Assembly: GCF_013373795.3 (NCBI RefSeq)
Contig: NZ_CP088022.1
Coordinates: 5,518,001-5,582,000 of the forward strand
Direction of reading: 5' to 3'
Length of the DNA: 64,000 nt
Source of the DNA: Bradyrhizobium quebecense
Lineage (GTDB): Bacteria > Pseudomonadota > Alphaproteobacteria > Rhizobiales > Xanthobacteraceae
Shown here: positions 41,386-50,097 of the stretch, piece by piece
Position numbering within the stretch: position 1 is the stretch's first letter
Layout: every line of letters begins with the position of its first letter
Position numbers and translations under genes: made by a program
Notes under the pieces: model-generated
The model's database searches: none
What the model was told of the DNA's origin: nothing
The model's input: only the letters and a program-made list of their open reading frames with translations

Positions 41386-44300
41386 CTACTCCGGCCGGAT
41401 CAACGCCACCACGTCGCCCGCGCGCAGCGTTTGTCCGGGCTTGACCTGCACCGACGCAATGCGGCCCGCGCTCGGCGAATGCACTGATATCTCCATCTTC
41501 ATGGACTCGATGATGGCCAGCACGTCACCGGCTGCGACCACGGCGCCCTCCTCGACCAGGATCTTCCAGATATTGCCGGGCACCTCCGAGAATGCGCCGA
41601 TCTGGCCATCGGGAATGCCGGTCGCGACGGCACTTGCATCGATCGATTCTGCCGGCGTCTCGTCGAGCTTCATCTCGCGCCAGCGCTGGCGCTCGGCATC
41701 GAACGCGGCCTGCTGCGTCGCCTTGAACGCGGCGATCGACAGCCGCGCTTCGGCCAAGGACTTCGCATAGTCGGCGTAGGAGAACTCGCCCTCTTCGATC
41801 CTGATGCCGTATTGGCCGTGCGGGAATGCAGCGCGGGCGTCGAGCAGTTCGTCGGCGTCGACCGGGAAGAAGCGTATCTTGTCGAAGAACCGCAGCAGCC
41901 AGGGATGGCCAGGCTCGAACACCCGCGTGGTGCGCCAAGTGTTCCAGACCTGGATGGTGCGGCCGAACAGCTGGTAGCCGCCCGGACCTTCCATGCCGTA
42001 GATGCACATATAGGCGCCGCCGATGCCGACCGCGTTCTCCGGCGTCCAGGTCCGCGCCGGGTTGTACTTCGTGGTCACCAGCCGGTGCCGCGGGTCGAGC
42101 GGGGTCGCCACCGGCGCGCCGAGATAGACGTCGCCAAGGCCGAGCACGAAATAATCCGCGTCGAACACGATGCGGCGGACGTCGTCCTCACTGCCGAGCC
42201 CGTTGATGCGCCGGATGAACTCGACATTCGACGGACACCACGGCGCATCCGCACGGACCAGCTCCTGATACTTGCGCATCGCAAGCTCGGCTTCCGGATC
42301 GCGCCACGACAGCGGCAGATGCACGGTCCGGCTCGGCACCCGCATCGCATCGACCGGCGGCAGTTCACGCTCGGTCCGCCGCAGCACATCGAGCAGCTTC
42401 GTTCGCGACAGCGCCGTGCCGTCATAATGGATCTGCAACGAGCGAATGCCGGGCGTGAGGTCGATCAGGTCGCCAAGCTTCGCTTCCTCCAGCGCCTGCG
42501 CCAGCACATGCACGCGCAGCCGCAGCGCAATGTCGAGCTCCATTGGACCATATTCGACCAACAGATTGTCATCGCCGGCGCGCCGATACACCACCGGGAT
42601 CGGGCCATCATCATTGCGCCCGACGATCGCCGCGCCGAGTTCGGGCGCGCGCAGCACAGTAGGGCCGGCAACCGGATCGTCGCGTTTCACCGGAACGAAC
42701 CGAACCGTGTCGCCAGGCCGGAGCTGGCCGATCTTCCAGAGCTCGTCGCGCGCGACGACCGCCGGACAGACGAAGCCGCCGAGACTCGGTCCGTCGGGGC
42801 CGAGAATGATCGGCATGTCGCCGGTAAAATCGATCGAGCCGACCGCATAGGCGTTGTCATGAATGTTCGACGGATGCAGCCCGGCCTCGCCGCCATCGGC
42901 GCGGGCCCAGCGCGGCTTCGGACCGATCAGCCGCACACCGGTGCGGGCGCTGTTAAAATGCACTTCGTAGCTCGCCGCGAACAGCGTTTCGATGTCCTCG
43001 TCGAGGAAGAAGTCGGGCGCACCATGCGGGCCGTAGACGACACCGATCTGCCACGCCGATGCAAGCTGTGGCGGCTCGTCCTCCGTTGCGCGCCGCGGCG
43101 CCGCAAGATCTGACGGCTCGACACCGATATGCAGCACGTCGCCGGCCTTCAGCGAGCCCGTCGCATGGCCGCCGAACGCGCCGAGCGCGAACACGCCGCG
43201 CGATCCCAGGATCTCCGGCACATCAATGCCGCCACGCACGGCGAGATACGCGCGTTGGCCCGGGCCCTTGATGCTGCCGATGACGAGCGTCTGGCCTGCG
43301 CGTACCGCGACCGGCTCGTCATGGGCGACCTCGGCGCCCTCAAGCGATGCCTTCATCCGTGCGCCCGAGAGCGCGACGATCGCATCGGTGTTGAAGCGCA
43401 AGGTCGGCCCGTTGACCGTCAGCTCCAGCGCGGTCGTGGTTTCCGGATTTCCGACCACACAGTTGGCGACACGGAACGACCGCTCGTCCATCGGGCCGCT
43501 GGGCGGCACGCCGACATGCCAGAGATGCAGCCGGCCGGGCAATTCCTGCACGCCGCTCTGCGCACCCGGTGCGACGACGTCGATGGTGCGCGGGCGATAG
43601 GCGAAGGCGCCGAGCACGCTGGTCGCCACCTGCCCGCTGCGGAACACGTCAGACGCTGCGATCGCGCGGAGATAATCGAGATTGGTCTCGATGCCTGCAA
43701 CGATCGTGTCATCCAGCGCCTGCGCCAGCTTTGCGATCGCGGCCTCGCGCGTCTCGGCTGACACGATGATCTTGGCCAGCATCGGATCATAGAACGGCGA
43801 CACCTCGGTGCCAGTCTCGATCCAGCCGTCGATCCGCGCATCCGGCGAAAAGCTGACCTGCGTCAGCCGGCCCGCGCTCGGGCGAAAACTTGCGCCCGGG
43901 TTTTCGGCATAGAGCCGCACCTCGATCGACGCGCCCTTCGACGTCAGCGTGCCGGCCCTGCCGAGCACGTCCTCGCCGGCCGCCTGCCGGATCATCCATT
44001 CGACGAGGTCGACGCCAGTGACCTGCTCGGTGACGGGATGCTCGACCTGGAGGCGGGTGTTCACCTCGAGGAAATAGAAATCCTCGCGCGCGACGTCATA
44101 GATGAACTCCACCGTGCCGGCGGATTCATAAGCGACCGCCTTGCCGAGCGACACCGCGGCCGCGTGCAGCCGCCGCCTGATCTCGGCAGAGAGTCCGGGC
44201 GCGGGCGTCTCCTCAAAAACCTTCTGGTTGCGCCGCTGCAACGAGCAATCGCGTTCGCCGAGCGCGACCACATCGCCCCTGCCGTTGCCGAAGATCTGCA

Positions 44301-44928
44301 CCTCGATGTGGCGCGCCCGGGCGACGAACCGCTCGAGATAGACCCGGGCGTCGCCGAAGCTCGCCCGCGCCGTGCGCTGCACGGATTCAAAGCGTTCGCG
44401 CAGCGTCGCCATGTCGTGGCAGAGCTGCATGCCGATGCCGCCCCCGCCCGCTGTGCTTTTCAGCATCACCGGAAAGCCGATCGCTTCCGCCTGTTGCACC
44501 GCCTCGTCGATGGTCTCCAGCAGGCCGGAGCCCGGCAGCAGCGGCACGCCGCTGTTCTCGGCGATCTCGCGCGCACGGTGCTTGAGCCCGAAAGCGTCAA
44601 GGTGCTCCGGCCGCGGCCCGATGAATTTGATGCCGTACTCGGCGAGCCGTTCGGCAAAGCGGCGGTTCTCCGACAGGAAGCCGTAGCCGGGATGCACCGC
44701 CTGCGCGCCCGTCGCAAGACAGGCCGCCATGATCGCATCGACGTTGAGATAGCTCTCGGCCGCCGGCGCCGGACCAATGCGCACCGCCTCGTCGGCCTCG
44801 AGCACCGGCCGCGTGAAGCGGTCGGCATCGGAATAGACCGCGACAGACCCGATACCCATGCGGTGCAATGTTCTGCCGATCCGCCCGGCGATCTCGCCGC
44901 GGTTGGCAATCAGGACCTTGCTGAACAT
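41386..44928 (-). CDS. Urea-carboxylase-family enzyme, likely guanidine carboxylase
   Basis: The 1180-residue biotin enzyme has an N-terminal biotin carboxylase module (MFSKVLIANRGEIAGRIGR, ATP-grasp KSTAGGGGIGMQ, residues 1-450). A central carboxyltransferase module of KipI/KipA (urea-carboxylase) type follows, and a C-terminal biotinyl domain has ESMKMEIS with biotin-Lys near residue 1144. Family enzymes carboxylate urea or, as shown for riboswitch-linked members, guanidine, with ATP and bicarbonate. The operon's guanidine-I riboswitch points to guanidine. It is the last gene; no allophanate hydrolase follows in the window. Confidence 0.93.
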   Translation of the reverse strand: MFSKVLIANRGEIAGRIGRTLHRMGIGSVAVYSDADRFTRPVLEADEAVRIGPAPAAESYLNVDAIMAACLATGAQAVHPGYGFLSENRRFAERLAEYGIKFIGPRPEHLDAFGLKHRAREIAENSGVPLLPGSGLLETIDEAVQQAEAIGFPVMLKSTAGGGGIGMQLCHDMATLRERFESVQRTARASFGDARVYLERFVARARHIEVQIFGNGRGDVVALGERDCSLQRRNQKVFEETPAPGLSAEIRRRLHAAAVSLGKAVAYESAGTVEFIYDVAREDFYFLEVNTRLQVEHPVTEQVTGVDLVEWMIRQAAGEDVLGRAGTLTSKGASIEVRLYAENPGASFRPSAGRLTQVSFSPDARIDGWIETGTEVSPFYDPMLAKIIVSAETREAAIAKLAQALDDTIVAGIETNLDYLRAIAASDVFRSGQVATSVLGAFAYRPRTIDVVAPGAQSGVQELPGRLHLWHVGVPPSGPMDERSFRVANCVVGNPETTTALELTVNGPTLRFNTDAIVALSGARMKASLEGAEVAHDEPVAVRAGQTLVIGSIKGPGQRAYLAVRGGIDVPEILGSRGVFALGAFGGHATGSLKAGDVLHIGVEPSDLAAPRRATEDEPPQLASAWQIGVVYGPHGAPDFFLDEDIETLFAASYEVHFNSARTGVRLIGPKPRWARADGGEAGLHPSNIHDNAYAVGSIDFTGDMPIILGPDGPSLGGFVCPAVVARDELWKIGQLRPGDTVRFVPVKRDDPVAGPTVLRAPELGAAIVGRNDDGPIPVVYRRAGDDNLLVEYGPMELDIALRLRVHVLAQALEEAKLGDLIDLTPGIRSLQIHYDGTALSRTKLLDVLRRTERELPPVDAMRVPSRTVHLPLSWRDPEAELAMRKYQELVRADAPWCPSNVEFIRRINGLGSEDDVRRIVFDADYFVLGLGDVYLGAPVATPLDPRHRLVTTKYNPARTWTPENAVGIGGAYMCIYGMEGPGGYQLFGRTIQVWNTWRTTRVFEPGHPWLLRFFDKIRFFPVDADELLDARAAFPHGQYGIRIEEGEFSYADYAKSLAEARLSIAAFKATQQAAFDAERQRWREMKLDETPAESIDASAVATGIPDGQIGAFSEVPGNIWKILVEEGAVVAAGDVLAIIESMKMEISVHSPSAGRIASVQVKPGQTLRAGDVVALIRPE

Positions 44929-44931
44929 GCC

Positions 44932-45570
44932 TCACGCCTCCGGCACGAAGATCGTGACCTGCACCGGCGTCGGGAAGAAGCCGTTGCAGGGATTGTTGAT
45001 CTGCGGACAGTTCGAGATCAGGCACAGCACGTCCATCTCCGCGACCAGCTCGATCGCGTCACCGGGCTTGGAGACGCCGTCGACCACGGTGAAATTGCCG
45101 GCGGGATCGATCGGCACGTTCATGAAGAAGTTCAGGTTCGGCACGATGTCGCGCTTCGACATGCCGTACTTCGCGGCTTCGATCACGAAATTCTCGCGGC
45201 AGGCGTGCTGGTAGCGGGTCTGGTGCCCGAACCGCACGGTGTTGCTTTCGCAGGAGCAGGCGCCTGCGGAGGTATCGTGCAGGCCGCAACTATCAGCGGT
45301 GACGCGCAGCATCACGCGGCCTTCATTGGACATGATCCTGGTGCCGAGCCCGACATAGGCCGAGCCCTGCACGCGCAGCGTATCCTGGCCGCTGTAGCGC
45401 TCCTGATAGTCGTCGGCACGATAGAACAGCGTATCGACCGCCTGCTGGCCATGAGTGTCCGTGATCCGCAGCGTCTGCCCTTTGCGGATGATGGCCGACC
45501 ACGGCTTGCGCGCGGGAGTTTCCACGTCGAGAACGACGCGGCCACGGGTCTCAGCGGATTGCGTGGTCAT
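44932..45570 (-). CDS. DUF1989 protein, urea-amidolyase-associated protein 2; carboxyguanidine deiminase subunit type
   Basis: The 212-residue DUF1989 protein has conserved cysteine clusters (SCGLHDTSAGACSCESN and CPQINNPCNGFFPTPVQ) that bind metal in this family, and the FFMNVPIDPAGNF stretch. UAAP1/UAAP2 pairs beside such carboxylases are known to form a carboxyguanidine deiminase giving allophanate. The start at 45570 is set by an ATGA overlap with the UAAP1 gene; the carboxylase starts 3 nt after its stop. Confidence 0.88.
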   Translation of the reverse strand: MTTQSAETRGRVVLDVETPARKPWSAIIRKGQTLRITDTHGQQAVDTLFYRADDYQERYSGQDTLRVQGSAYVGLGTRIMSNEGRVMLRVTADSCGLHDTSAGACSCESNTVRFGHQTRYQHACRENFVIEAAKYGMSKRDIVPNLNFFMNVPIDPAGNFTVVDGVSKPGDAIELVAEMDVLCLISNCPQINNPCNGFFPTPVQVTIFVPEA

Positions 45571-46412
45571 CGCACGGCTCCTTCGCTCGTCTCGCCGAGA
45601 TACAGCGCATTGTTCTGAAAGGCGCGGATCGCCTCGGCGGTCGCGGTACGGCACAGATCATCGGCGTCGGGCTTGGCCGAGCGGTAGCGCACGATCTCCA
45701 CGCTCGCCTGCGGATAGCTTTCCGCCGGATCGAGCGAATGCGGACAGTTCGACAACGCAATCAGCAGGTCCATCTCCGCGCGCAGATCGACAAAATCACC
45801 CTTTTGCCGGCGCGCGTCGGACCAGACAAACTTGCCGCCCGCGTCGATCGCGACCGGCGCAAAGAAGCTGACGCAGGGATGCACGTCGCGGCGATCGAGT
45901 CCGAGCTTGGCCGCGGCGAGGATGAAATTGTCGCGCGTATTGCGGAAATTCCCTTCGCCATACTTGGCCAGGTTGGTCGCCGCAGTCGAGCCGCCGACCA
46001 CCGCATCATGCGCAGCGCTGCTGTCCTCGGTGATGCCGAGCAGCGCGCGCCCCATGTCCGAGAGCAGCACGCGCCCCTTCTGCAGCCGGGCCGCCCACTG
46101 CACCTTGATGGTGTCGGCGTGGTTGAGCCGCTCGGTGGTGTCGGCGCTGTTCCAGGCGAGCAGGCTGACGGTCGATGTCCCCGAACTGTTGACGATACGC
46201 AGCGTATCGCCGCGGTTCAGCCGCGTGGTCCAGTACCAGCCGGCCGGAATCACCTCGCGATGGATGATCGCGTCGGTGGCGATCGGCGCAGCGTCGCGCG
46301 CGGTCGGCGCCGGCAGCGCCCGCGGCGCATGCTCCTGCCCCGCTGCTTTCAACTCATTGTAGCGTCGGGTATGCACCGCGATCTCGGCCTTCTGTTCCTC
46401 TGTGAGGATCAT
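45567..46412 (-). CDS. DUF1989 protein, urea-amidolyase-associated protein 1; carboxyguanidine deiminase subunit type
   Basis: The 281-residue protein is paralogous to the next gene, with EVIPAGWYWTTRLNRGDTLRI, GNFRNTRDNFILAAAKLGLD and SFFAPVAIDAGGKF. It lacks the dense cysteine cluster of its partner, keeping CPHSLDP, so it is probably the non-catalytic or complementary half of a heterodimer. It overlaps the ATPase gene upstream and UAAP2 downstream, both by ATGA. Confidence 0.88.
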   Translation of the reverse strand: MILTEEQKAEIAVHTRRYNELKAAGQEHAPRALPAPTARDAAPIATDAIIHREVIPAGWYWTTRLNRGDTLRIVNSSGTSTVSLLAWNSADTTERLNHADTIKVQWAARLQKGRVLLSDMGRALLGITEDSSAAHDAVVGGSTAATNLAKYGEGNFRNTRDNFILAAAKLGLDRRDVHPCVSFFAPVAIDAGGKFVWSDARRQKGDFVDLRAEMDLLIALSNCPHSLDPAESYPQASVEIVRYRSAKPDADDLCRTATAEAIRAFQNNALYLGETSEGAVR

Positions 46413-47242
46413 GGTTGCTCCTTCAAGACGAGAGCGCCGGGCCGTCCCGGCTGATGCTCCGTGCCTGACCGGGTCGTCCCGATCGGAGCCGGTTGAACTG
46501 ATGACCGCGGCTCCGCGCTGCGGCGTGGGAAGATCTCGAGGTCGCGCGACACCGTGGCGCCATAGCGCTCGCGCTCCTCCGGCCGGTTGCGCTGCCGCTC
46601 CAGCGCGATTACGCGGGTCGCGAGCCCGAACGCCTCGCTGAGGTCGTGCGTCACCATCACGACCGTCAGATGGGTCTCGTTCCAGAGCCGCTTCATCAAC
46701 AGATGGATGTCGGCGCGAATCCCCGGATCGAGCGCGCCGAACGGCTCGTCGAGCAGCAGGATTTTCGGCCCGCGCATGATCGCCTGCGCCAGCGCGAGCC
46801 GCTGCTGCATGCCGCCCGACAGCGCCGACGGATATTTGCTCTCCTGACCGGCGAGCCCGACCTCGGCGAGTAGCTTCATGGCGTCGTCGGTGGCGGCGCG
46901 CCGCGCGGCGCCGAACAGCCGGGCCGTGAATTTGGCGTCGCGCAGTTCGCAGCCGAGCATGACGTTCTGCAAGACGGTCAGATGCGGAAACACCGAGTAG
47001 CGCTGGAACACCACGCCGCGATCGGCATCCGGCTCGGCGCGCAACGGCTTGCCGTCGACCATGATCTGGCCGCGGCTCGGCTGCTCCTCGCCGAGCAGCA
47101 TCCGCAGCAGCGTGGTCTTGCCGCAACCGGACGGGCCGACCAGTGCAATGAAGGCGCGCGGCTCGACCTCCATCGTGATGCGCTCGAGCACGATGTGGTC
47201 GCCGTATTCCTTCCAGACGTCGTCGAACCGGATCGCGCTCAT
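46409..47242 (-). CDS. NitT/TauT-type ABC transporter ATPase (guanidine/urea locus)
   Basis: The 277-residue ATPase has Walker A GPSGCGKTT, Q-loop VFQRYSVFP, signature LSGGMQQRLALA, Walker B ILLLDEPFGALDP and switch His in VTHDLSEAFG. The arrangement is that of nitrate/sulfonate-type importers. About 60 C-terminal residues are Arg/Pro-rich and look disordered. GAGGG precedes ATG 47242, which overlaps the permease stop. Confidence 0.92.
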   Translation of the reverse strand: MSAIRFDDVWKEYGDHIVLERITMEVEPRAFIALVGPSGCGKTTLLRMLLGEEQPSRGQIMVDGKPLRAEPDADRGVVFQRYSVFPHLTVLQNVMLGCELRDAKFTARLFGAARRAATDDAMKLLAEVGLAGQESKYPSALSGGMQQRLALAQAIMRGPKILLLDEPFGALDPGIRADIHLLMKRLWNETHLTVVMVTHDLSEAFGLATRVIALERQRNRPEERERYGATVSRDLEIFPRRSAEPRSSVQPAPIGTTRSGTEHQPGRPGALVLKEQP

Positions 47243-48057
47243 TCCGCCCTCACCGAGGCAAACCAGGGAAATAGCCTGCGCTGCGTGACGCGCAGGCCGA
47301 CATCGATCAGGAACGCCAGCAGCGTGATCCAGGCGACGTAGGGGATGATGACGTCCATCGCGAGATAGCGGCGCACCAGGAAGATCCGATAGCCGAGCCC
47401 GGAATCCGAGGCGATAGCCTCGGCCGCGATCAGGAACAGCCAAGCCGGGCCGAGTTGCAGCCGCAGCACGTCGATCAGCCGCGGCAGGGTTTGCGGCATC
47501 GCGACGCGCAGCGCGATCTGCCAGGTCGAGGCGCCGAGCGTCTGCGCCTTGACGATCTGCTCGCGCGGCAGCTCCTGCACCTTCATGGCGAGGTCGCGGA
47601 TCATGCAGGGCAGCGTCCCGATCACGATCAGCGCAATCTTAGAATTCTCCCCCAACCCCATCACGATGAACAGGATCGGCAACAATGCCAGCGGCGGCAC
47701 CATCGAAGTCACCGACACGAACGGCCCGAGCAAGGCATTGGCGCCCGGCAACAGCCCGATCACGATACCAAGGACGAGCGCCGCCACCGTCGAGATCGCC
47801 AGCGCCGACCCCAGCCGCCCCAGGCTGGCGACGGTGTCGGAGGCCATCAGATAGCCTCCGGTGCGCGGATCGACCTCGAACGCCATCTGCTTGACCGCCT
47901 GCACCATGCTGGGCAGCGCCGGCAGCAGCTTGTCGTTCGGGTTTTGCGTGAGCCGCGCGCTGGAGCCGGCGAAGTAGGCGATTGCGACCAATACGAACGG
48001 CAGCGCGAGCAGATAGAATCGCGTCTGCCGTCCCGGCCGTATGTTCACAAGTCGCAT
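47239..48057 (-). CDS. NitT/TauT-type ABC permease (guanidine/urea locus)
   Basis: The 272-residue membrane protein has about six helices and the EAA loop around VKAQTLGASTWQIALRVAMP that docks to the ATPase, typical of SsuC/TauC-like permeases. It starts with AGGAGC upstream and overlaps the ATPase gene by ATGA. The binding-protein gene is 46 bp upstream. Confidence 0.92.
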   Translation of the reverse strand: MRLVNIRPGRQTRFYLLALPFVLVAIAYFAGSSARLTQNPNDKLLPALPSMVQAVKQMAFEVDPRTGGYLMASDTVASLGRLGSALAISTVAALVLGIVIGLLPGANALLGPFVSVTSMVPPLALLPILFIVMGLGENSKIALIVIGTLPCMIRDLAMKVQELPREQIVKAQTLGASTWQIALRVAMPQTLPRLIDVLRLQLGPAWLFLIAAEAIASDSGLGYRIFLVRRYLAMDVIIPYVAWITLLAFLIDVGLRVTQRRLFPWFASVRAE

Positions 48058-48103
48058 GTCCGGCTCCTGCTTGAGGCAACGCGATGCGCGTCGGGGCTTG
48101 GCG

Positions 48104-49177
48104 TCAGAGCTTGCCCTTGGCGGCTTCGTCCATGTAGGTCGGGTCGAAGCGCAGCTTGACGTTCGACTTGTCGCCCAGCACCGACTTGTCGGCGAGCTCG
48201 ATCCCGACCGCGTCGACCGACTTCGCGCCCTTGCCGAGCAGGTCCTTCTCGAACAGGAACTTGCGGACGCGGTCCATGGTCACGCCGATGGTCCGGCTGC
48301 GCGTAAACGCTTCGGCGTCGGTTGCCTTGTCGAACAGTTTTGTGGTCGAGAGCTGGCTGTCGAAGCCGGCAAGGTCGGTGCCGGATGCCTTCGCCATCGC
48401 CTCCTTGGCGGCCTTCGCGGCGGGATCGTTCGCCGTCATCTTGGACAGCGTCTCGTACCAGATGCCGACCAGCGCCTTGGCGAAATCCGGATTGTCCTTG
48501 GCGACCGCGGTGTTGACCACCATCAGGTCCATGATCTCGCCGGGGATCTGCGAGGAGTCGAACACCTTCTTGGCGTCAGGTGAGCCAAGGATTTCGGTCA
48601 CGATCGGATTCCAGGTCACGACCGCGTTGACGTCGGGCGTCTTGTAGGCGGCGGCGATATCGGCATCGGAGGTGTTGACGACCTTGACGTCCTTCTCGCT
48701 CAGCTTGCTGGTCTCGAGCGCACGTGCCAGCAGATAGTGCGACACCGAGAATTCGACCAGATTGACCGTCTGTCCCTCGATCGCGGCCAGATCCGACTTG
48801 TTCTTGAGGATCACGGCATCGTTGCCGTTGGAGAAATCACCCATCACGACCGCGGTGGTGTCGACACCGCCTGCCGCCGGAATCGACAGCGCGTCCATGT
48901 TGGTGATGGTGACGGCATCATAGCCGCCGGCGGTGTACTGGTTGATCGATTCAACGTAGTCGTTGAACTGCTTGACCTCGATCGTGATGCCGTATTTGTC
49001 GGCCCACTTCTTGACGATGCCGGTGTCGGCCGCATAGCCCCACGGCATCCACCCGACATAGATCGACCAGGCGACCTTGAAGCTTTTCTTCGGTGCGGCG
49101 TCAGCGACGGATGCGGCCGCGAGCACGATCGCGCAGCCGGTGACAACAGAGCGGAGGAAGAAAGAGAACTTGTTCAT
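48104..49177 (-). CDS. NitT/TauT-type substrate-binding protein (putative guanidine/urea binding)
   Basis: The 357-residue exported protein has a signal peptide (FFLRSVVTGCAIVLAAASVADA, cut near ADA-AP) and a type II periplasmic-binding core (KVAWSIYVGWMPWGYAADTG, aromatic-rich around residue 40). It is often annotated as a urea-type binding protein. GAGGGAT precedes ATG 49177. It is the first gene after the guanidine-I riboswitch, so guanidine or a guanidino compound is the best ligand guess. Confidence 0.9.
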   Translation of the reverse strand: MNKFSFFLRSVVTGCAIVLAAASVADAAPKKSFKVAWSIYVGWMPWGYAADTGIVKKWADKYGITIEVKQFNDYVESINQYTAGGYDAVTITNMDALSIPAAGGVDTTAVVMGDFSNGNDAVILKNKSDLAAIEGQTVNLVEFSVSHYLLARALETSKLSEKDVKVVNTSDADIAAAYKTPDVNAVVTWNPIVTEILGSPDAKKVFDSSQIPGEIMDLMVVNTAVAKDNPDFAKALVGIWYETLSKMTANDPAAKAAKEAMAKASGTDLAGFDSQLSTTKLFDKATDAEAFTRSRTIGVTMDRVRKFLFEKDLLGKGAKSVDAVGIELADKSVLGDKSNVKLRFDPTYMDEAAKGKL

Positions 49178-49203
49178 TGCCGATCCCTCTTGCGAAACTT
49201 CAC

Positions 49204-49245
49204 AAAAAGGGACTGGCGAAAAGACCATCGCTCCGCCAATCCCTT
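49204..49245 (-). terminator. Riboswitch-controlled intrinsic terminator
   Basis: On the minus strand AAGGGATTGGCG pairs with CGCCAGTCCC and is followed by CCTTTTTG, forming a stem of about 11 bp with one mismatch and a U-tract. It sits 7 nt after the riboswitch 3' end and 27 nt before the binding-protein start. Termination without guanidine, and antitermination with it, is the expected mode. Confidence 0.85.
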
Positions 49246-49251
49246 GGCTAA

Positions 49252-49360
49252 CGAGGTCTCCCGGGCTTTTATCCCGCCGTGCACCTGCGGGGATGTCTCC
49301 CCCGCAAGCGGCTGCTCTCGGACCAGCACCTTGCTTCGCAAGATCGGAACCCTAGCGGCC
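49252..49360 (-). promoter_or_regulatory. Guanidine-I (ykkC) riboswitch
   Basis: The minus strand carries the conserved ykkC blocks in order: GCTAGGGTTCCG, CTGGTCCGAGAGC, then ACGGCGGGATAAAAGCCCGG followed by GAGA. The conserved segments and the hairpins between them match the guanidine-I class closely. It precedes a terminator and an operon of ABC transporter, UAAP1/2 and urea/guanidine carboxylase, which is the classic gene context of this riboswitch. Confidence 0.95.
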
Positions 49361-49376
49361 AACTCAGCGCCATTGA

Positions 49377-49392
49377 TGCACGAGGCGTGCCA
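49377..49392 (-). promoter_or_regulatory. Sigma-54 (RpoN) promoter candidate for the guanidine operon
   Basis: On the minus strand TGGCACG-N4-GTGCA differs from the TGGCACG-N4-TTGCA consensus at one base and has the required GG-N10-GC spacing. The -12 element ends at 49378, placing the start point near 49366, just before the riboswitch at 49360. This would tie the operon to nitrogen status. Confidence 0.7.
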
Positions 49393-49406
49393 CAGCGCCG
49401 GCTTTT

Positions 49407-49422
49407 GAATCTCATGAGATTC
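49407..49422. promoter_or_regulatory. 16-bp perfect palindrome upstream of the sigma-54 promoter
   Basis: GAATCTCATGAGATTC is a perfect palindrome 14 bp upstream of the -24 element, enclosed by GGCGC/GCGCC arms. It may be a regulator site or a hairpin. It is not the NtrC consensus. Confidence 0.5.
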
Positions 49423-50097
49423 TTTGGCGCGGGTCGCGTCGCAACAATGGCCGCTTGCTCAAAAACTACGCAGGCCTGCCCAGAAATGGCTCTGTCATTT
49501 CGCCGGTGACATCAGCAGGATCAGGCCAAAGCTAATGTCGAGGGGATGTTCGGTGCGCAAGCTTTTGAGTGCCCTGTGCGACGGCCTCTGGCGCGGCCTG
49601 CATGGCCGCTACGGCCTGGCGCCGCGATGCGACGTAGGCAGTCCAAACAAGCGAACCGTCAGGCCTTTGCTATCTACCAACCCATGAATTTTGCTCGTCG
49701 AGCCGGCACGCCCGCACGGCAAGAATTCAATTTGGCGGCAGCATGCTCGAACCTGGGGCTCGCAGATCGAACGACGGAGAATCCGCTCTCGCGCTCAGGC
49801 CGCCAAACGTGAGGCTTGCCGGGCATTGGGATTACCCCCTCTGAGCCGATCAGCGTCCGCTTGCTGGCAGAAACTTCTTTGATTGGTTTGGCCGTAAGAT
49901 CAGCTTCGGGAATTGGCGGCCAGTCCGCATCCCCGAAGCGTGGCCCCGCGGAAGATCTAGCAATCTGGGACTTGTAGGGCTCTCGATCCGCTGTCATGCT
50001 GGAGCATGCGGAACTCGCATGGCTGCCACCCAAAAAAGGGCGGCATCACCATAAGCAGGGGCGAACCAACGCACCGGTTTTTGGGATCGAGACCGAC
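49423..50097. other. 675-bp stretch without a recognisable gene
   Basis: Short open frames on both strands have no recognisable protein pattern and no good ribosome binding site. The stretch should contain the upstream activator region for the minus-strand guanidine operon and the promoter of the plus-strand acyl-CoA ligase operon. No clear NtrC-type site is visible. A decayed gene remains possible. Confidence 0.4.

Noticed and set aside
44038..45618. Plus-strand 526-codon frame opposite the carboxylase and UAAP2
   Set aside because: It is a composition artefact opposite two clear genes and crosses their boundary.
49440..49700. NtrC-type enhancer (TGCAC-N7-GTGCA) upstream of the sigma-54 promoter
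   Set aside because: I searched by eye and found no convincing match, so no site is claimed.
49674..50033. Possible minus-strand gene of about 119 codons before the acyl-CoA ligase
   Set aside because: No good RBS, no recognisable motif, and it overlaps the probable promoter region of the ligase.
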